The position numbers and the translations under genes were made by a program. This document shows positions 11,205-22,109 of a DNA stretch of 64,000 nt, piece by piece. Numbering within the stretch: the stretch's first letter is position 1; each line of letters starts with the position of its first letter. The stretch covers positions 484,408 through 548,407 of the forward strand of contig MU858054.1 in assembly GCA_033297075.1 (NCBI GenBank), read 5' to 3'. The stretch comes from Rhypophila decipiens. Taxonomy: Eukaryota > Ascomycota > Sordariomycetes > Sordariales > Naviculisporaceae. The notes under the pieces are model-generated. The model worked only from the letters and a program-made list of their open reading frames with translations, made no database searches and was not told the origin of the DNA.

Positions 11205-13984
11205 ATGGACAATAAGCGAAAGGCGACCAGCTCCGTTGGAGCAGGAGGTGCTGATGTCGACGATCGAGCCTCGAAGCGCCGAAGGGTTCCTGGGGTAGGT
11301 GCATCGCCTGTTGGTGGTTTTGTTTTCCGTTCTCCTCGTCTTGCACTTTGCGGTGAGGTTGCGTGCAAGATCTTTTTGGCGGAATGGGCTGGGAGGTGTT
11401 GAAGTTGTTTGGTGCAAGGTGGATTGAACTTGCTCGGGCAAATGACTGCACTATGCAGTCCCCGTTCCCGCCAGCCAGCACTTGAGCTCTACCTTTGCGG
11501 CCTTCCACCATTATCAGACATGCTTCCTTGCACGGCTTGCGCCGTTTTCTCAATCCTGCTCTTCTCACCCACTTCCCAACGTCATCAAGAAACGAAATAA
11601 TCGGCCCCAAGCATACTGACCATGAATCCAGCCTCCACACGAGTACGACCTCATGAAGGGCGAGACCCACGAATCAACCTCTGCCTACGGTTTAGTCTTC
11701 CTCGAAATGATACGCAGGACAAAGGATAAAAGGTATATATACGCGCAGCGCTCTTTGAACAATCAGCCCGCCTGCTCGATGACGCCGATTCTTTTTTGGA
11801 AGCGTACTTCCCATCACACCTTTGTTTATCCTCCTCCTCAATGCGTGCACTGGTCTCCGACGAACCACTCGTGCTGACAGTATTGACCATAGTGGACGTA
11901 CCGTCGCAGACTATTTCGAAAACCTCCTGCCCAGGGAAGGAAATGAGGACTACTACAAGCGCGTGCGAATGCCAATATCGCTCAAGACCATTGAGAAGAA
12001 GCTGCACAACCAAGACTTTGCGAACCTTGCAGAGCTCGAGGGCTTCTTCAAGCGCATGGTGATGAATGCAAAGGAGTACTACCACAAAGGATCCGACATA
12101 TTTGAAGATGCCGAGCGTGTGAGAAAGGCTTTGAGCAACTACATGACCAAAACGAATCCAGCATACAAGTTGATCCCGAATTACAGTTGCACGGCTACTC
12201 CTATCCCTACCGAAGGAGTGATGGAGGAGGAACAACAATCACAACCAACGCGCATCAGGACCAAGGTCAGCCGCAAGGCTGAGCCTGAGGAGGACGGTGA
12301 CGACGATGAAGATGCGGAAGGCGATGAGGAGGACGAAGAAGACGACGAGGACGACGACGAAGATGTGAATTCTAGAAGGATAGTTCTCAAGAGGAGAGGG
12401 ACGGGAAGAAGCAGCAAGGGCAGCGAGTCTCCAGCACCGAGGGCGGGTGGTCGGAACTCGAGAGCCAAGGCAGATCATGAGTACGAAGGGGTGCCATACA
12501 GGGGCCTCAACTTTCAACAGGCTCAAGAGAAAATCGTTGAAGAGCTCATCCGCAAACCGGACGGATCGTAAGACCCCCATTCATGTCCACTCTACTGACT
12601 TGAGCTAACCTGAGACAAGGGACCCGTACTTCCTCGACTTCATCAATCTACCACCCCGGAGTTTCAAGGACTACTTTTCCGTCATCACCAATCCTCTGTC
12701 ACTGAAAGGTCTTCAGAAGCTTGTAAAGGGCATCCATGGTCGAAAACCTGCAACCGGAGTGAGCGACTTCAAGAGCTGGCAGGCATTTGCGGACAGGGCC
12801 AGCTTACTCTGGACAAATGCTCACTATTACAACGAAGAAGGTAGCGAGATCCACAAGCTAGCCACTGTGCTAAAGGTATGTATGGTGCCCGTTGTGTGTC
12901 GTCTCCAGGCTGTCGCTCTAACGAGACCGAATAGGAATGTTTTGAAAAAGAGTTGAGTGCAGCGAAGGCTGTAGTCCCAGAGCCTCCGCAGCCCAAGATC
13001 AAGCTTAAGGTGCCTGGTCAGGAAACCCCCGTGACGGGACCTAAGAAGATCACGATTCACGTAGGCGGTTCCAGAAGCAGTGCCGCGCCATCACCAGCTC
13101 CTCCAACAGGTCAATCGAGCGACTCCAACAGGACAGATGGGCCGGCTCTCAATGGCGGTCGCAGTGGTCCTCTTGGGCCCGGCGCTGGTGTTCTCCCTCT
13201 GCAACTCGATAAGACGAGGACCGGGTCGGTGGCGTCTCCCGTCCCCCTCCCGATGGCCAGCTTCCCCAAAGCTGAGAGCGGGGTCCAACAATTACCCGGC
13301 GCACCAGCACGCGTTAATGGCGTTGGTCCCGGAACAGTCAACCGTCCCAACGGCTCCGCCGTTCAACATTTTGCTCCGGTTCAGCCATTACAGAACGGCC
13401 ATCCTCAGCACCCTATCGCGCCCCCTGCTCCCCCTGCTCCTGCTCCCTCACCCATATATGACCGGAAACTTCGGGCACCCGGTAAAGGTACGTACTCTTT
13501 CATGGCACAAGGAAATTACAAAGACAAGGCTAACAGGTCCACAGGTGTGTCTGATGCATTGATAAAAGGCGTCCTAGTTCGTACTCATCCTACGATTCCT
13601 CTTGAGCGAACGCTTGAACGGCGGTTTCGACTTGAGATACCAGCACATCCAAGATTCTCGCAACAGAACATCACGGTCCACCTTCCTGTCGGCCATTTCA
13701 GACTACAGCTTATTCCGAGGATCGCCTACTTGGAGCAGCAGGAACGCCAGTACAGAATATTTGTTGCTATTAACAACCAATTTGTTGGAAGGGCGACGCC
13801 ACTCCCGATTCCGGATGATCCCTTGCCACCAAATGCCATGGTATTCGAGTGCAATCTCCAACCGGGCACCAACCAGATTACCGTCACTATGATTGCTGCA
13901 CTACCCAAAGGCCAGAAACTTCCTGGCGGCGAAGACTGTGAGCTGGAGAGAGTCACGATCAACGCCTATTTGCCCAAGCCATAG
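11205..13984 (+). CDS. RSC4: RSC chromatin-remodelling subunit Rsc4, tandem bromodomains
   Basis: Six exons (11205-11294, 11632-11732, 11893-12567, 12620-12875, 12935-13487, 13545-13984) encode 704 residues with consistent phases. The order is: basic N terminus with KRRR; bromodomain 1 (about 45-150; DYYKRVRMPISLKTIEKKL); a linker with a long Asp/Glu run (about 195-222); bromodomain 2 (about 265-370; DYFSVITNPLSLKGLQKL); a Pro/Ala/Ser-rich linker; and a C-terminal conserved domain beginning near GVSDALIKGVLVRTHP. Rsc4 reads acetylated histone tails for the RSC remodeller. Bromodomain 2 keeps the acetyl-lysine Asn (N360 in NAHYYN). Bromodomain 1 has Tyr there (NAKEYY, Y127). The last intron (13488-13544, 57 nt) has no in-frame stop, but removal restores the conserved GKGVSDALI. 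Confidence 0.9.
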
Positions 13985-15096
13985 CAAGGTCGGGCAAGGT
14001 GATGATCAGCCCTCATGTTTCCAATGCGAAATCCTGTGAGGAGAGGAGTCTCATATGGTCATGTCTCCTCGACTTGCACAAAACTTGCGTACAAAATTTG
14101 CCGTTGGAGTGGAATGTATTTAGCTCTAGCTTTGTTTACTTTTTGTGTCGTTTCTCAGCAAATGGGTTGCTTGCCTTGAGAGCCGTTTGGCAGGTATGTC
14201 GCTTATGGAAAGCAACCGCTTCTTTTTTTTCACGCTCACGGGGGATACTTTTCACCTTTCTTGTTTGGGAATTCTTTCAGCAGAGCATCGCTTTGGCCAT
14301 GCCCACCAGGGTTACCAATGCTGTGGCTTCCAATTAACTAGTCTATCGACCATCATCTATGATAGGTCGTGCCATATTCTTTCTCACATGTTTTATTTTT
14401 GTTTAACTTCGGCTCACGGGAGATGGGATAATTTAGCATGGTGCTTGCTGGCTTGTAAAATATCAATTCAAGTGAATATGAAGTATGGACACAAAAATAC
14501 CCCTTTTCGCTTGGCTTTCTAGATAAAGGTCACGAATGTCGATTGTGTTTGCTTTAGCTCTCCACATGTAGTGCGGACTGACTAACTCTTCCCAAAACAT
14601 CCAGTCTCATGGGCAACTCTCTTTCACGATTAAGCTACTCAGGATTGGAAGTTATGATTTGACCGAAACCATACAAAGGGTGTTGTGGCCGGAGGACCGT
14701 CTTTGTTTACAATCCCGGATTCAGCTTGAACCAAAAGCCGATGCGAAATGTTCAACATGAGCTCGGATCTATTCTTTGTCACGGGGGATGTGACGTTTGG
14801 TTGTCTGAAAGAAGACAATAAGACGCCGTCCCTATCAGTGATGTAGCTCCCGGACAATCGACCAAACCACCCTGACTTACTTACCACTTGATCTACACGC
14901 CTGCCTGAGCTCAGTTACCACCTTGCCCACTTATTCAGCTTAGCTTTTTCACTCCTTGATCGGTCTCTTTCGTTTGACTGACTGCCTGTGATTCTCATTC
15001 CTACAAGTACAGGTAGACAGACAGACATATTTACCTACTACTTATTCATCATTGCATCAAGTTGTATTTACCCAGCCCACCCAACGCCCACTCATC
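13985..15096. other. Intergenic downstream of RSC4
   Basis: 1.1 kb holding the RSC4 3' region and the promoter of the next gene. Short open frames here show no domain features. Confidence 0.55.
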
Positions 15097-17148
15097 ATGG
15101 CCGCCCAAGACATGCCGCCGCAAGAAGAGATGGTAGGAGAACCACCCAAAAGAAAGCACGTCCGCGTGCCCGACGAAGAAGCTCGAGAAATATGGAAGAC
15201 CATCGAGGAACCATGGCTGCCCCCAGGAGGCGATTACGAAGTCGTGGAACCGGATCCAGCCCGGGAGATAGTGACAGAAGTCCTCGGCATCGAAGAGAGT
15301 CTAGTCCGTCCTATAAGGCCAGCAACAACAACAGCAGGAACGAAGACTAGTCTTGTCTCGCGTCTCCTCCCGGCAGCAGCGGGTCGTCGAAAAAAGCGGT
15401 CCCTGGAAGAGCTCAAACTTGCAGATGGAACCTCGTGGTGGCGACCTGTTCGTCCTACCAGCCGAACGGTCTGGCCTGCCAGCGAGATCTCGATGGAGTG
15501 GTATACCCAGAATTATAACGCCTTGTATCTGCGTACCAAGGACTTTGTGCGGGAGTATTTTGGGATTCGGAATATTGTTCTTACAGAGAGTAGTCCTTGG
15601 TTGGGGATGCCGAAGAGCTTGAGGAAGTATGTCGCTCTGATCGCGCGGCAGGATAATGCCCCTGGTAGGGGGTGGGATTACATGCTAAGCGATACGCAGA
15701 TGAGGCAGTTTGTCGTTACTGGTGTTATCGCGCGGGTGTTTGACAAGTTTATCTGGCAGGATCTGCTTTTTGGTGCGACTGAGGCGCAGAGGGATGTTCT
15801 TGAGAAGCAGGACAAGTTGACTGCTCAGCTGGATGGGTATCCGAGGACGGTTATTCGGGCGGATAATATCCGGGCCCTGATGGGAGGCGATCTTGAGACT
15901 CCGCTGTTCTGGGACAAGGTCGACGAGTTGACGATGCAGCTTATTACGTTGCTTCTGCCTGTGATCAGGCTGATGGATGCCAGCTTTGAGGAGAGCCGAG
16001 CCCAGTCGCTCCGGGTCATCTACCAGGAGCTGTATTACCTCGTCTTTCAGGCGGCGTTGCTGTCGCTGGGCATCCGGTGGTCTCACGACATCTTTCGATT
16101 CTCGTGGCCTCTGCCGGGTCTGCCTTTTGAAAAGGAGCAGGAGAATATCGATGCCAATGTCTTCGAGATGTCTAATACGAGGGCGAGGGCAGCGGCCAAG
16201 TCTTACGAGGTTGACAGCCCTGCCAAACAAGCGGAAAAGCCGAAACGCAGTCGTGACAAGAAGGACACACGCCTTTTCGGCCGATTGACAAAGACGGCTG
16301 TCAGACTCAAAGATGGGATCCAGAGCAAGGTGGTTTCCATCGCCATGGCAGGGCAAGACGCCGCGTCTGTCCAAGCCAGACGGGACATGATACTCCCACC
16401 GGACCAGCTTAACTTGCACCAACGCATCGCAAAAGTCTACGCCGTGACTTGGCCGGCCTTGTTCCGTCACGAGATCGTCGGCGAGAGGCCGACGCATCCG
16501 GTGACGGGCTACCTCGACACAGAAGGCGAGCGGATCACGGTCATCATGAAGTCCCCCGTCGTGTACTACAGCGGTCTGGACGGGCCGCAGGGGGATTACC
16601 ACGAGCGGATTCCGTCCCTGGAGGAGCACGTGCTCTTTAAGAGGCGAGAGAGGTTCTGGAAGACCTTGTGGAGATGGGCCGTCGTTGCTACTCTTGTCAC
16701 TATCGGATGGGTCACCCTGACACTGGCCGCCGGCTTCTTTTTCCCCTCCCTCGGCGCGCTCATCCACAACATCAACTATTTTGTAGGAGGGACGATCAAG
16801 ATGGTTGTGCGTCAGGCGGCTCTCTGGGTCCTTACCGTGCTCAACAACCTTGCTCGTTTCGTCGTGGGTGGATGGAAGGTCTTGAGATTCTGCTCCTACG
16901 CCGTGAGGAACCAGTTCTCTGACTGGTTTGATTATGACCGCCCCGATGGTGGCCCCGAGTGGCCGGCTTCCCTCCCGTTGGACCAGCTGTGGCCTCCTGA
17001 GGAGGCAAGACCACCTATTGGGGTTGCATACGATGTTTCGTACCCGATGTTAGATGTCGATACGTTGGCGAGACTGCTTCATGTTATTTGGGGCGAGCTG
17101 CACTGGAGGGTTTATGATTCCGTTTTGGAGGCAGTAGTGTTGGAATAG
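15097..17148 (+). CDS. Unassigned fungal membrane protein
   Basis: One long exon encodes 683 residues from the first ATG. I do not recognise the family. The N-terminal 90 residues are charged and Pro-rich with basic stretches (AAGRRKKRSLEEL). Residues 120-390 look globular and helical with many Trp/Tyr residues (ISMEWYTQNYNALYLRTKDF). A variable Lys-rich segment follows (about 355-400). Near the C terminus are two hydrophobic segments, about 524-550 (VVATLVTIGWVTLTLAAGFF) and 563-590, and then a soluble tail of about 95 residues. That suggests a membrane-anchored protein with large cytosolic regions. Codon use and lack of stops support it as real. No catalytic motif is evident, so no function is proposed. 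Confidence 0.8.
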   Translation: MAAQDMPPQEEMVGEPPKRKHVRVPDEEAREIWKTIEEPWLPPGGDYEVVEPDPAREIVTEVLGIEESLVRPIRPATTTAGTKTSLVSRLLPAAAGRRKKRSLEELKLADGTSWWRPVRPTSRTVWPASEISMEWYTQNYNALYLRTKDFVREYFGIRNIVLTESSPWLGMPKSLRKYVALIARQDNAPGRGWDYMLSDTQMRQFVVTGVIARVFDKFIWQDLLFGATEAQRDVLEKQDKLTAQLDGYPRTVIRADNIRALMGGDLETPLFWDKVDELTMQLITLLLPVIRLMDASFEESRAQSLRVIYQELYYLVFQAALLSLGIRWSHDIFRFSWPLPGLPFEKEQENIDANVFEMSNTRARAAAKSYEVDSPAKQAEKPKRSRDKKDTRLFGRLTKTAVRLKDGIQSKVVSIAMAGQDAASVQARRDMILPPDQLNLHQRIAKVYAVTWPALFRHEIVGERPTHPVTGYLDTEGERITVIMKSPVVYYSGLDGPQGDYHERIPSLEEHVLFKRRERFWKTLWRWAVVATLVTIGWVTLTLAAGFFFPSLGALIHNINYFVGGTIKMVVRQAALWVLTVLNNLARFVVGGWKVLRFCSYAVRNQFSDWFDYDRPDGGPEWPASLPLDQLWPPEEARPPIGVAYDVSYPMLDVDTLARLLHVIWGELHWRVYDSVLEAVVLE

Positions 17149-17647
17149 CCTGGGCGAATGGCCCGCAGGATTGTATCCCCCGAAACTTTCACCTTGGGGG
17201 TTTTTTTCTTCTTTTTTTTTCTCTTTTGTAAAGCCAATTCATGGTCATAATATTGAACAGATCATGTTTGCAAAGTGTAATTAGCAGTATCAGTAGATAA
17301 TTTGCATGGTCTTTCCTGCTTCAGAGAGGATTTGATTGATGGGAACCGTGATGGGCATGTTGCCCCGATATGAGGATATTCTGTGTACGTAAGCAGGTGT
17401 AGGTCTTGCATGGATTATCATTTCCAATCGCGGCGATAAGATCTTCATGTCTCTCGACCCCACAAAAAAGTTTGGAAGGAGTTGGCGACCCCAATCCAAG
17501 CATTTGCATCGCAGTTCAAGCCTCCTCCTCCTCCTTCTTTAAGTCTGCCTTGAATAATCTAAACGAATGGCTCACCCATAATATCTCAATACCCCCAATT
17601 TGCCCGCAATACGTCCCACCTGCTCCTACCCGAAAGCGCCAAAAGCA
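17149..17647. other. Intergenic
   Basis: 499 bp between two tandem genes. It starts with a T-rich tract (17199-17228) just past the stop, consistent with 3' end formation. Nothing else is seen. Confidence 0.55.
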
Positions 17648-18334
17648 ATGGACGCATCCGCCCTGCTCAAATCCCAAGGGTGGCGGGGCAAAGGCTTCTC
17701 GCTGCACCCCAGCAACAACAACATCGGCCTCTCCAAACCGATCCTCATAGCCCGAAACACAGACGGCCGCGGAGTAGGCCAGAAACCCCACGTCACGAGC
17801 GATACCTGGTGGCTCGATGCCTTCGACCAGAAGCTCAAAGGTCTCGACACGTCGAAAAAAGGCACCGTCACGCAGTCCGTCTCCAAGGGCAAACTAGACG
17901 TGATCGTCACTACGGGCAAAAATGGGAAATACACGGGCGCGAGCGGGCTCTATGCCTCGTTTGTGAGCGGGGGCATGTTGCAGGGCACATTACAGTTCAC
18001 TTCCGAGTCACAAACGAGTAGTACTACGGATGCGACTCCCATTAGCAGCAGTAGCGAGGAGGACGATTCTGTTTCCGGGAAAATGTTGAGCAAAAAGGCA
18101 AGGAAGGAGAGCAGGAAGGGAGAGACAAAGCTGGAGCGGAAAATGAGGAGGGAGGCCCGTCGACTGAAAAAGGCAACAAAGGAGGCTAAGAAAGCGGCCA
18201 AGACGGAAGCAAAAAGAGCCCTGAAGAGAAGCGAGACAAAGGAGGAGAGGAGGGCGCGGAGGATAGAGCGCAGGGCACGAAAGGAGGCGAAAAGGAGTAA
18301 ACGGGCACAGGAAGCTGGTCAGCCAAAAGGCTGA
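17648..18334 (+). CDS. TMA23: Tma23-like nucleolar G-patch protein
   Basis: A single exon encodes 228 residues starting MDASALLKSQGWRGKG. The frame is open upstream to 17600, but the family begins at this Met. The first 70 residues form a degenerate G-patch-like module: GWRGKGFSL, then a GLSKPILIARNTDGRGVGQK block and the conserved DTWWLDAFDQKLKGL, as in yeast Tma23. The C-terminal 80 residues are a Lys/Arg/Glu/Ala helix-forming tail typical of nucleolar ribosome-biogenesis factors. A role in ribosome assembly is inferred from the family and the tail. The assignment rests on the N-terminal module; another G-patch protein is possible. Confidence 0.75.
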   Translation: MDASALLKSQGWRGKGFSLHPSNNNIGLSKPILIARNTDGRGVGQKPHVTSDTWWLDAFDQKLKGLDTSKKGTVTQSVSKGKLDVIVTTGKNGKYTGASGLYASFVSGGMLQGTLQFTSESQTSSTTDATPISSSSEEDDSVSGKMLSKKARKESRKGETKLERKMRREARRLKKATKEAKKAAKTEAKRALKRSETKEERRARRIERRARKEAKRSKRAQEAGQPKG

Positions 18335-18685
18335 CATGGCAGACGGTTTAGTCTGAATTTGGACCTACTGTTGGCCGGCGACGCGTTTGATACCCCCTTT
18401 TTAATGGTTACCTCTAATTGCGGTATCAACATGACGGTACCGGATATTTACGTAATGGGAGTCCTACGGCCGTGTTGAAGAAAACTTGATCATCCACTAT
18501 GATCATGATCTTGAGGGAAGGCGGAGACTGATAGAGTCGTGTCGGATTCACTAGAGTATTCGGTTATACGGTTGACCGGAGATTCTAGAAACAAACAGGT
18601 GGTTGTGAATCAATAGATTAGATTGTCTGGCACATGGGATCTTTCTCCTTCGGGCGCAGCTTGCTTAGAACTAGTGCAGCTAGCT
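18335..18685. other. Convergent intergenic (TMA23 / THG1)
   Basis: 351 bp between convergent stop codons. No gene or structured element is seen. Confidence 0.55.
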
Positions 18686-20040
18686 TCACGGCTCCTTTGG
18701 CACTCTGCCCGGTTTGTTGGATAGTAGCCACGGCCGGCGGTCCCAAAAGTCATCCTTGATAATATCAAGATGTTCCACTGTCACTCTTGCCTTGGCCCGC
18801 TTCTTTTTATCGTTGTCCCTCTGCGTCTTGGACTGCTGCGTCGGCTCACCGGCCATCTGCTCCACCTCTTGGGCGACGTTGTGTGTCCCTGGCTCTACCA
18901 GTTCGTACTATTATTCGTGGTGGTCAGTCAGAAGTAAGCACCATAACTTTGAAAACTCCACTCACATCTCTGAAAATTACGCTCCCCTTTTTGAACATCT
19001 CGGGCTCATTGTTGTAATTGATGCCGAATTGTTTGAAGAGAATCTCGTTCTTGTCCGCGGATAATGTACCCTGATAGAGGCCTTGGAGTTAGAATCATTT
19101 CCCATGCCATCACATGTGATTTATCTATTCGTAGACGGAACTGACCTTGAGAATCTGCTCTGCCTCTGTGCCGTCTTTGCCCCCCTGTTGGATGAGTGCC
19201 CAGAAGGTAGTGTTGTAGAGGTTATTGATATGGCCTACAATCCAAGTTTTAGTATTCCAGCCAGCCTTGGGTTAGGATGAAGATATAAGAAGAGAAGAGC
19301 CACGTACAGTCCACCTGTCTCCAGCTCATATAGTCCCGGAGATTTTGTATACTGGGGTAGCAGACTGCTCTGCCGTCGAAGGTCGGTAGGGGGGGTGATA
19401 ATGGCGTGTCGGTGAAATAAGTCGACCAATGATGGATATAGTAGGCTGTAAAGGTCGAGACGATGGTGGACACCAGTTTGCTTGTTGGTTAAAGTTAGTA
19501 TATATAAATATATCCATGAATCCGAACAGGCGTGCCCTGTATTCTATTCACTTACCTTTCGCGTCTTTCAAAGAGTGTCGTTAGTTTGTGGAAGACAAAA
19601 CTGTGTGGTGTCCAGTCAGTCCATCAAACTCATTTTCCTTTCAAAAGGCAAGCAAGTTTATACCTGTATTCGTCGCTGACCCCGTAGGCGATTGTGATGT
19701 CCTGAATTTCCGTCACGAGAGCCCTCGCCGCTGCATTCATGAGATCAAGAGCTCGTTTATCGTTTGGCTTTTCGAATTCATATTTGTTTGCAAACCTTTT
19801 GGATATCCCGGGTTAGCGGAGAGCCTTGTCACAGAAGCAGAGAGAACTCCACCACTTGTCAAACCGGGAATAGTAAATACTTTGTAAATCCACGGCCATC
19901 TATCCTTACTACTATCCAGGTGTTTGGCATAAGATGATCAGGCTGCTCAAAGCCTTTGACGTATTCAAATCTTTGTGAAGTTAGTCACTAGCAATGAAGA
20001 GGAGAAGATTACTTGAGATATCTTACTTGGAGTTCGCCAT
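18686..20040 (-). CDS. THG1: tRNA-His guanylyltransferase Thg1
   Basis: Eight exons (20040-20027, 19970-19881, 19795-19664, 19600-19556, 19480-19308, 19234-19146, 19070-18966, 18907-18686) encode 289 residues, and every phase agrees. Thg1 adds the essential G(-1) to the 5' end of tRNA-His by 3'-to-5' polymerisation. The metal-binding signature VVRIDGRGF carries D29 and YGVSDEYSFVF carries D76 and E77, the same positions as in studied Thg1 enzymes. [15 protein letters not shown] is the conserved C-terminal substrate motif. The Lys/Arg-rich segment near residue 245 ([12 protein letters not shown]) is an insertion before the last conserved block. The first coding exon is only 14 nt. No long single open frame betrays this gene. 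It diverges from SWD1. Confidence 0.95.
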
Positions 20041-20647
20041 CTTGGCAAGGTGTTTGCTATATAGTTATGAGCAGATAACTGTCGAGAGAAGTCTCGTTAA
20101 GGGGATTCCTCCATGAAAGATCACCAGACCCCTGATGAAGCTTCAAGCAGAATGTGAGTACCAGCCCCGCCCCCGCAATGTATGACTGGGGAAACTTGGC
20201 AAAACGGTACCGTACGGCGTACCGCTTGTTTGCCAGTTTGTATTATGACCCAAGACCAAACGAGCACTGAGACAATGGGAGGTTAAGCTGCGTTGAGGTG
20301 GGGTTCAATAGGCTGTACTAATGAACAATGAGTCAGGTTTTTCTTAAATTGGCTGGATCTCAGCTCATGAGCTCTTGAGTGCATGCTGTCAGCAGCGACG
20401 ATTTGTTTCATGGTGTAGTGTACGGATACAAAACCGCAAGATGCCAAGATCCAAATCGTTGACCCACTTCTCTCGCGCCCAGCGTGCCCTGGATTTTAAT
20501 CCCTGTCAGCCAGCGGGTAACCGAAGCTTAGCGTCACGTCAACTTTGGACTTACTTTTCGCGGTTTGCGATCGCGACTTGTCAAAACGGGCTGGACCTGT
20601 CTTATGAACCAACACCACAAAATCTCTCGATCAACGGAAATCACAAG
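20041..20647. other. Divergent promoter region THG1 / SWD1
   Basis: 607 bp between divergent start codons. The SWD1 reading frame is open upstream to about 20375, but the conserved protein begins at 20648. Confidence 0.6.
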
Positions 20648-22109
20648 ATGAACCTCCTACTATCCGACGATTATCTCCTCCAAGATTACCCCGAAGACAT
20701 TACCAACACAATCCGATCCGGGCACTCAACTTGCGTGCGATTCAACCACAAGGGAGACTACCTCGCATCAGGCCGCGTCGATGGCACGGTCGTCATCTGG
20801 GACCTGGACACCATGGGTGTTGCGCGGAAGCTCAGGGGCCATTCCAAGAACATAACCTCCCTCAGCTGGTCGAAATGCGGCAGGTACCTGCTCTCGGCTT
20901 GCCAGGGCTGGCAGGTGATATTATGGGACCTTCAAGACGGGAAACGCTATCGTGAGGTGCGGTTCAATGCGGCCGTCTATGGTGCAGAGCTTCATCCGCA
21001 AAACCAGTATGTGTCTTTCCAGATTCGACGTACAGTACGGAAGCTCACAAACTTTACATAGTCACCAGTTTGTCGCTGCGCTCTTCGACGAACAACCTTT
21101 TCTTGTCGACATTACGGATCCTGTCCACGTCAGATACCCCCTGCCTTCTGTCCCGCGCCGGCCGAGCACAGAGACCGACCCCGCCCTCGCCGAGAAGCAA
21201 GCCAAGGAGGATGCAAAACACATGACGACGGCGGTCATCTACACGGCCAGTGGCGATCATATTTTGGCGGGGACATCAAAAGGACGGCTTAACATCATCG
21301 ACGCCAAATCGCGAGAGGTTATCTACACGGAGAAGATAGCTGGCGGAGTCATCGCGACGCTTCGCCTTACAGAGTCGGGTAACGACATGCTGGTCAATTC
21401 CCACGACAGGATCATAAGGACCTTCCACCTCCCAGACTTATCCTCGACGAATCTGGACCCAGATACGATACAAGTCCCGCTCGAGCACAAATTTCAGGAT
21501 GTAGTTAACAGGCTATCGTGGAACCATGTTGCGTTTAGCTCAACAGGCGAATACGTGGCCGCATCGACCTACAACAACCACGAACTTTATATATGGGAGC
21601 GTGGCCATGGGAGTCTAGTTCGCATGCTAGAAGGGCCCAAAGAAGAACAAGGTGTTGTTGAGTGGCACCCACACAAAGCGATACTTGCAGCCTGCGGTAT
21701 GGAGACAGGAAGCATTAATATCTGGTCTGTGACGAGCCCACAAAGGTGGTCCGCCCTCGCACCTGACTTTGTGGAAGTCGAAGAAAACGTGGAATACGTC
21801 GAGAAGGAGGACGAGTTCGATATCCACCCACAAGAGGAAATCCAGAAGCGGCGCCTTGATCAAGAGGACGAGGACATGGACGTGTTAACCATCGCTAACG
21901 GCGCAGGGTTGGGCTACGATGTTGATGGGTTCCGCATGCCCATCCTCTACAACCTGGGGGAATCGGACAGTGAGGAGGAGTTTGTAAAATCTTCGTTTGG
22001 CACGTTACGGAGGAAGAGTCCCGGTGATCAGGATGACGGCGATACCGCGGGCGAGGATCGATCGAGCGCAAAGAGAGGTGGAGGACGCGGTCGTGGAAAG
22101 AAGAGGTGA
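20648..22109 (+). CDS. SWD1: COMPASS subunit Swd1 (RbBP5 homologue), WD40
   Basis: Two exons (20648-21006 and 21062-22109) encode 468 residues. Swd1/RbBP5 is a core WD40 subunit of the Set1 histone H3 Lys4 methyltransferase complex in the nucleus. Residues 20-330 hold WD repeats, for example GHSTCVRFNHKGDYLASG with TVVIWDL, and GHSKNITSLSWSKCGRYLLS with VILWDLQDG. The family-specific start (MNLLLSDDYLLQDYPEDI) and the FVAALFDEQPFLVDI strand favour Swd1 over other WD40 proteins. The C terminus is acidic and ends in a Gly/Arg/Lys stretch (KRGGGRGRGKKR). The 55-nt intron (GTATGT...TAG) interrupts a His codon and restores HPQNHHQFVAALF. Confidence 0.93.

Noticed and set aside
15685..16767. 360-codon minus-strand frame opposite the membrane protein
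   Set aside because: Antisense shadow without domain features.
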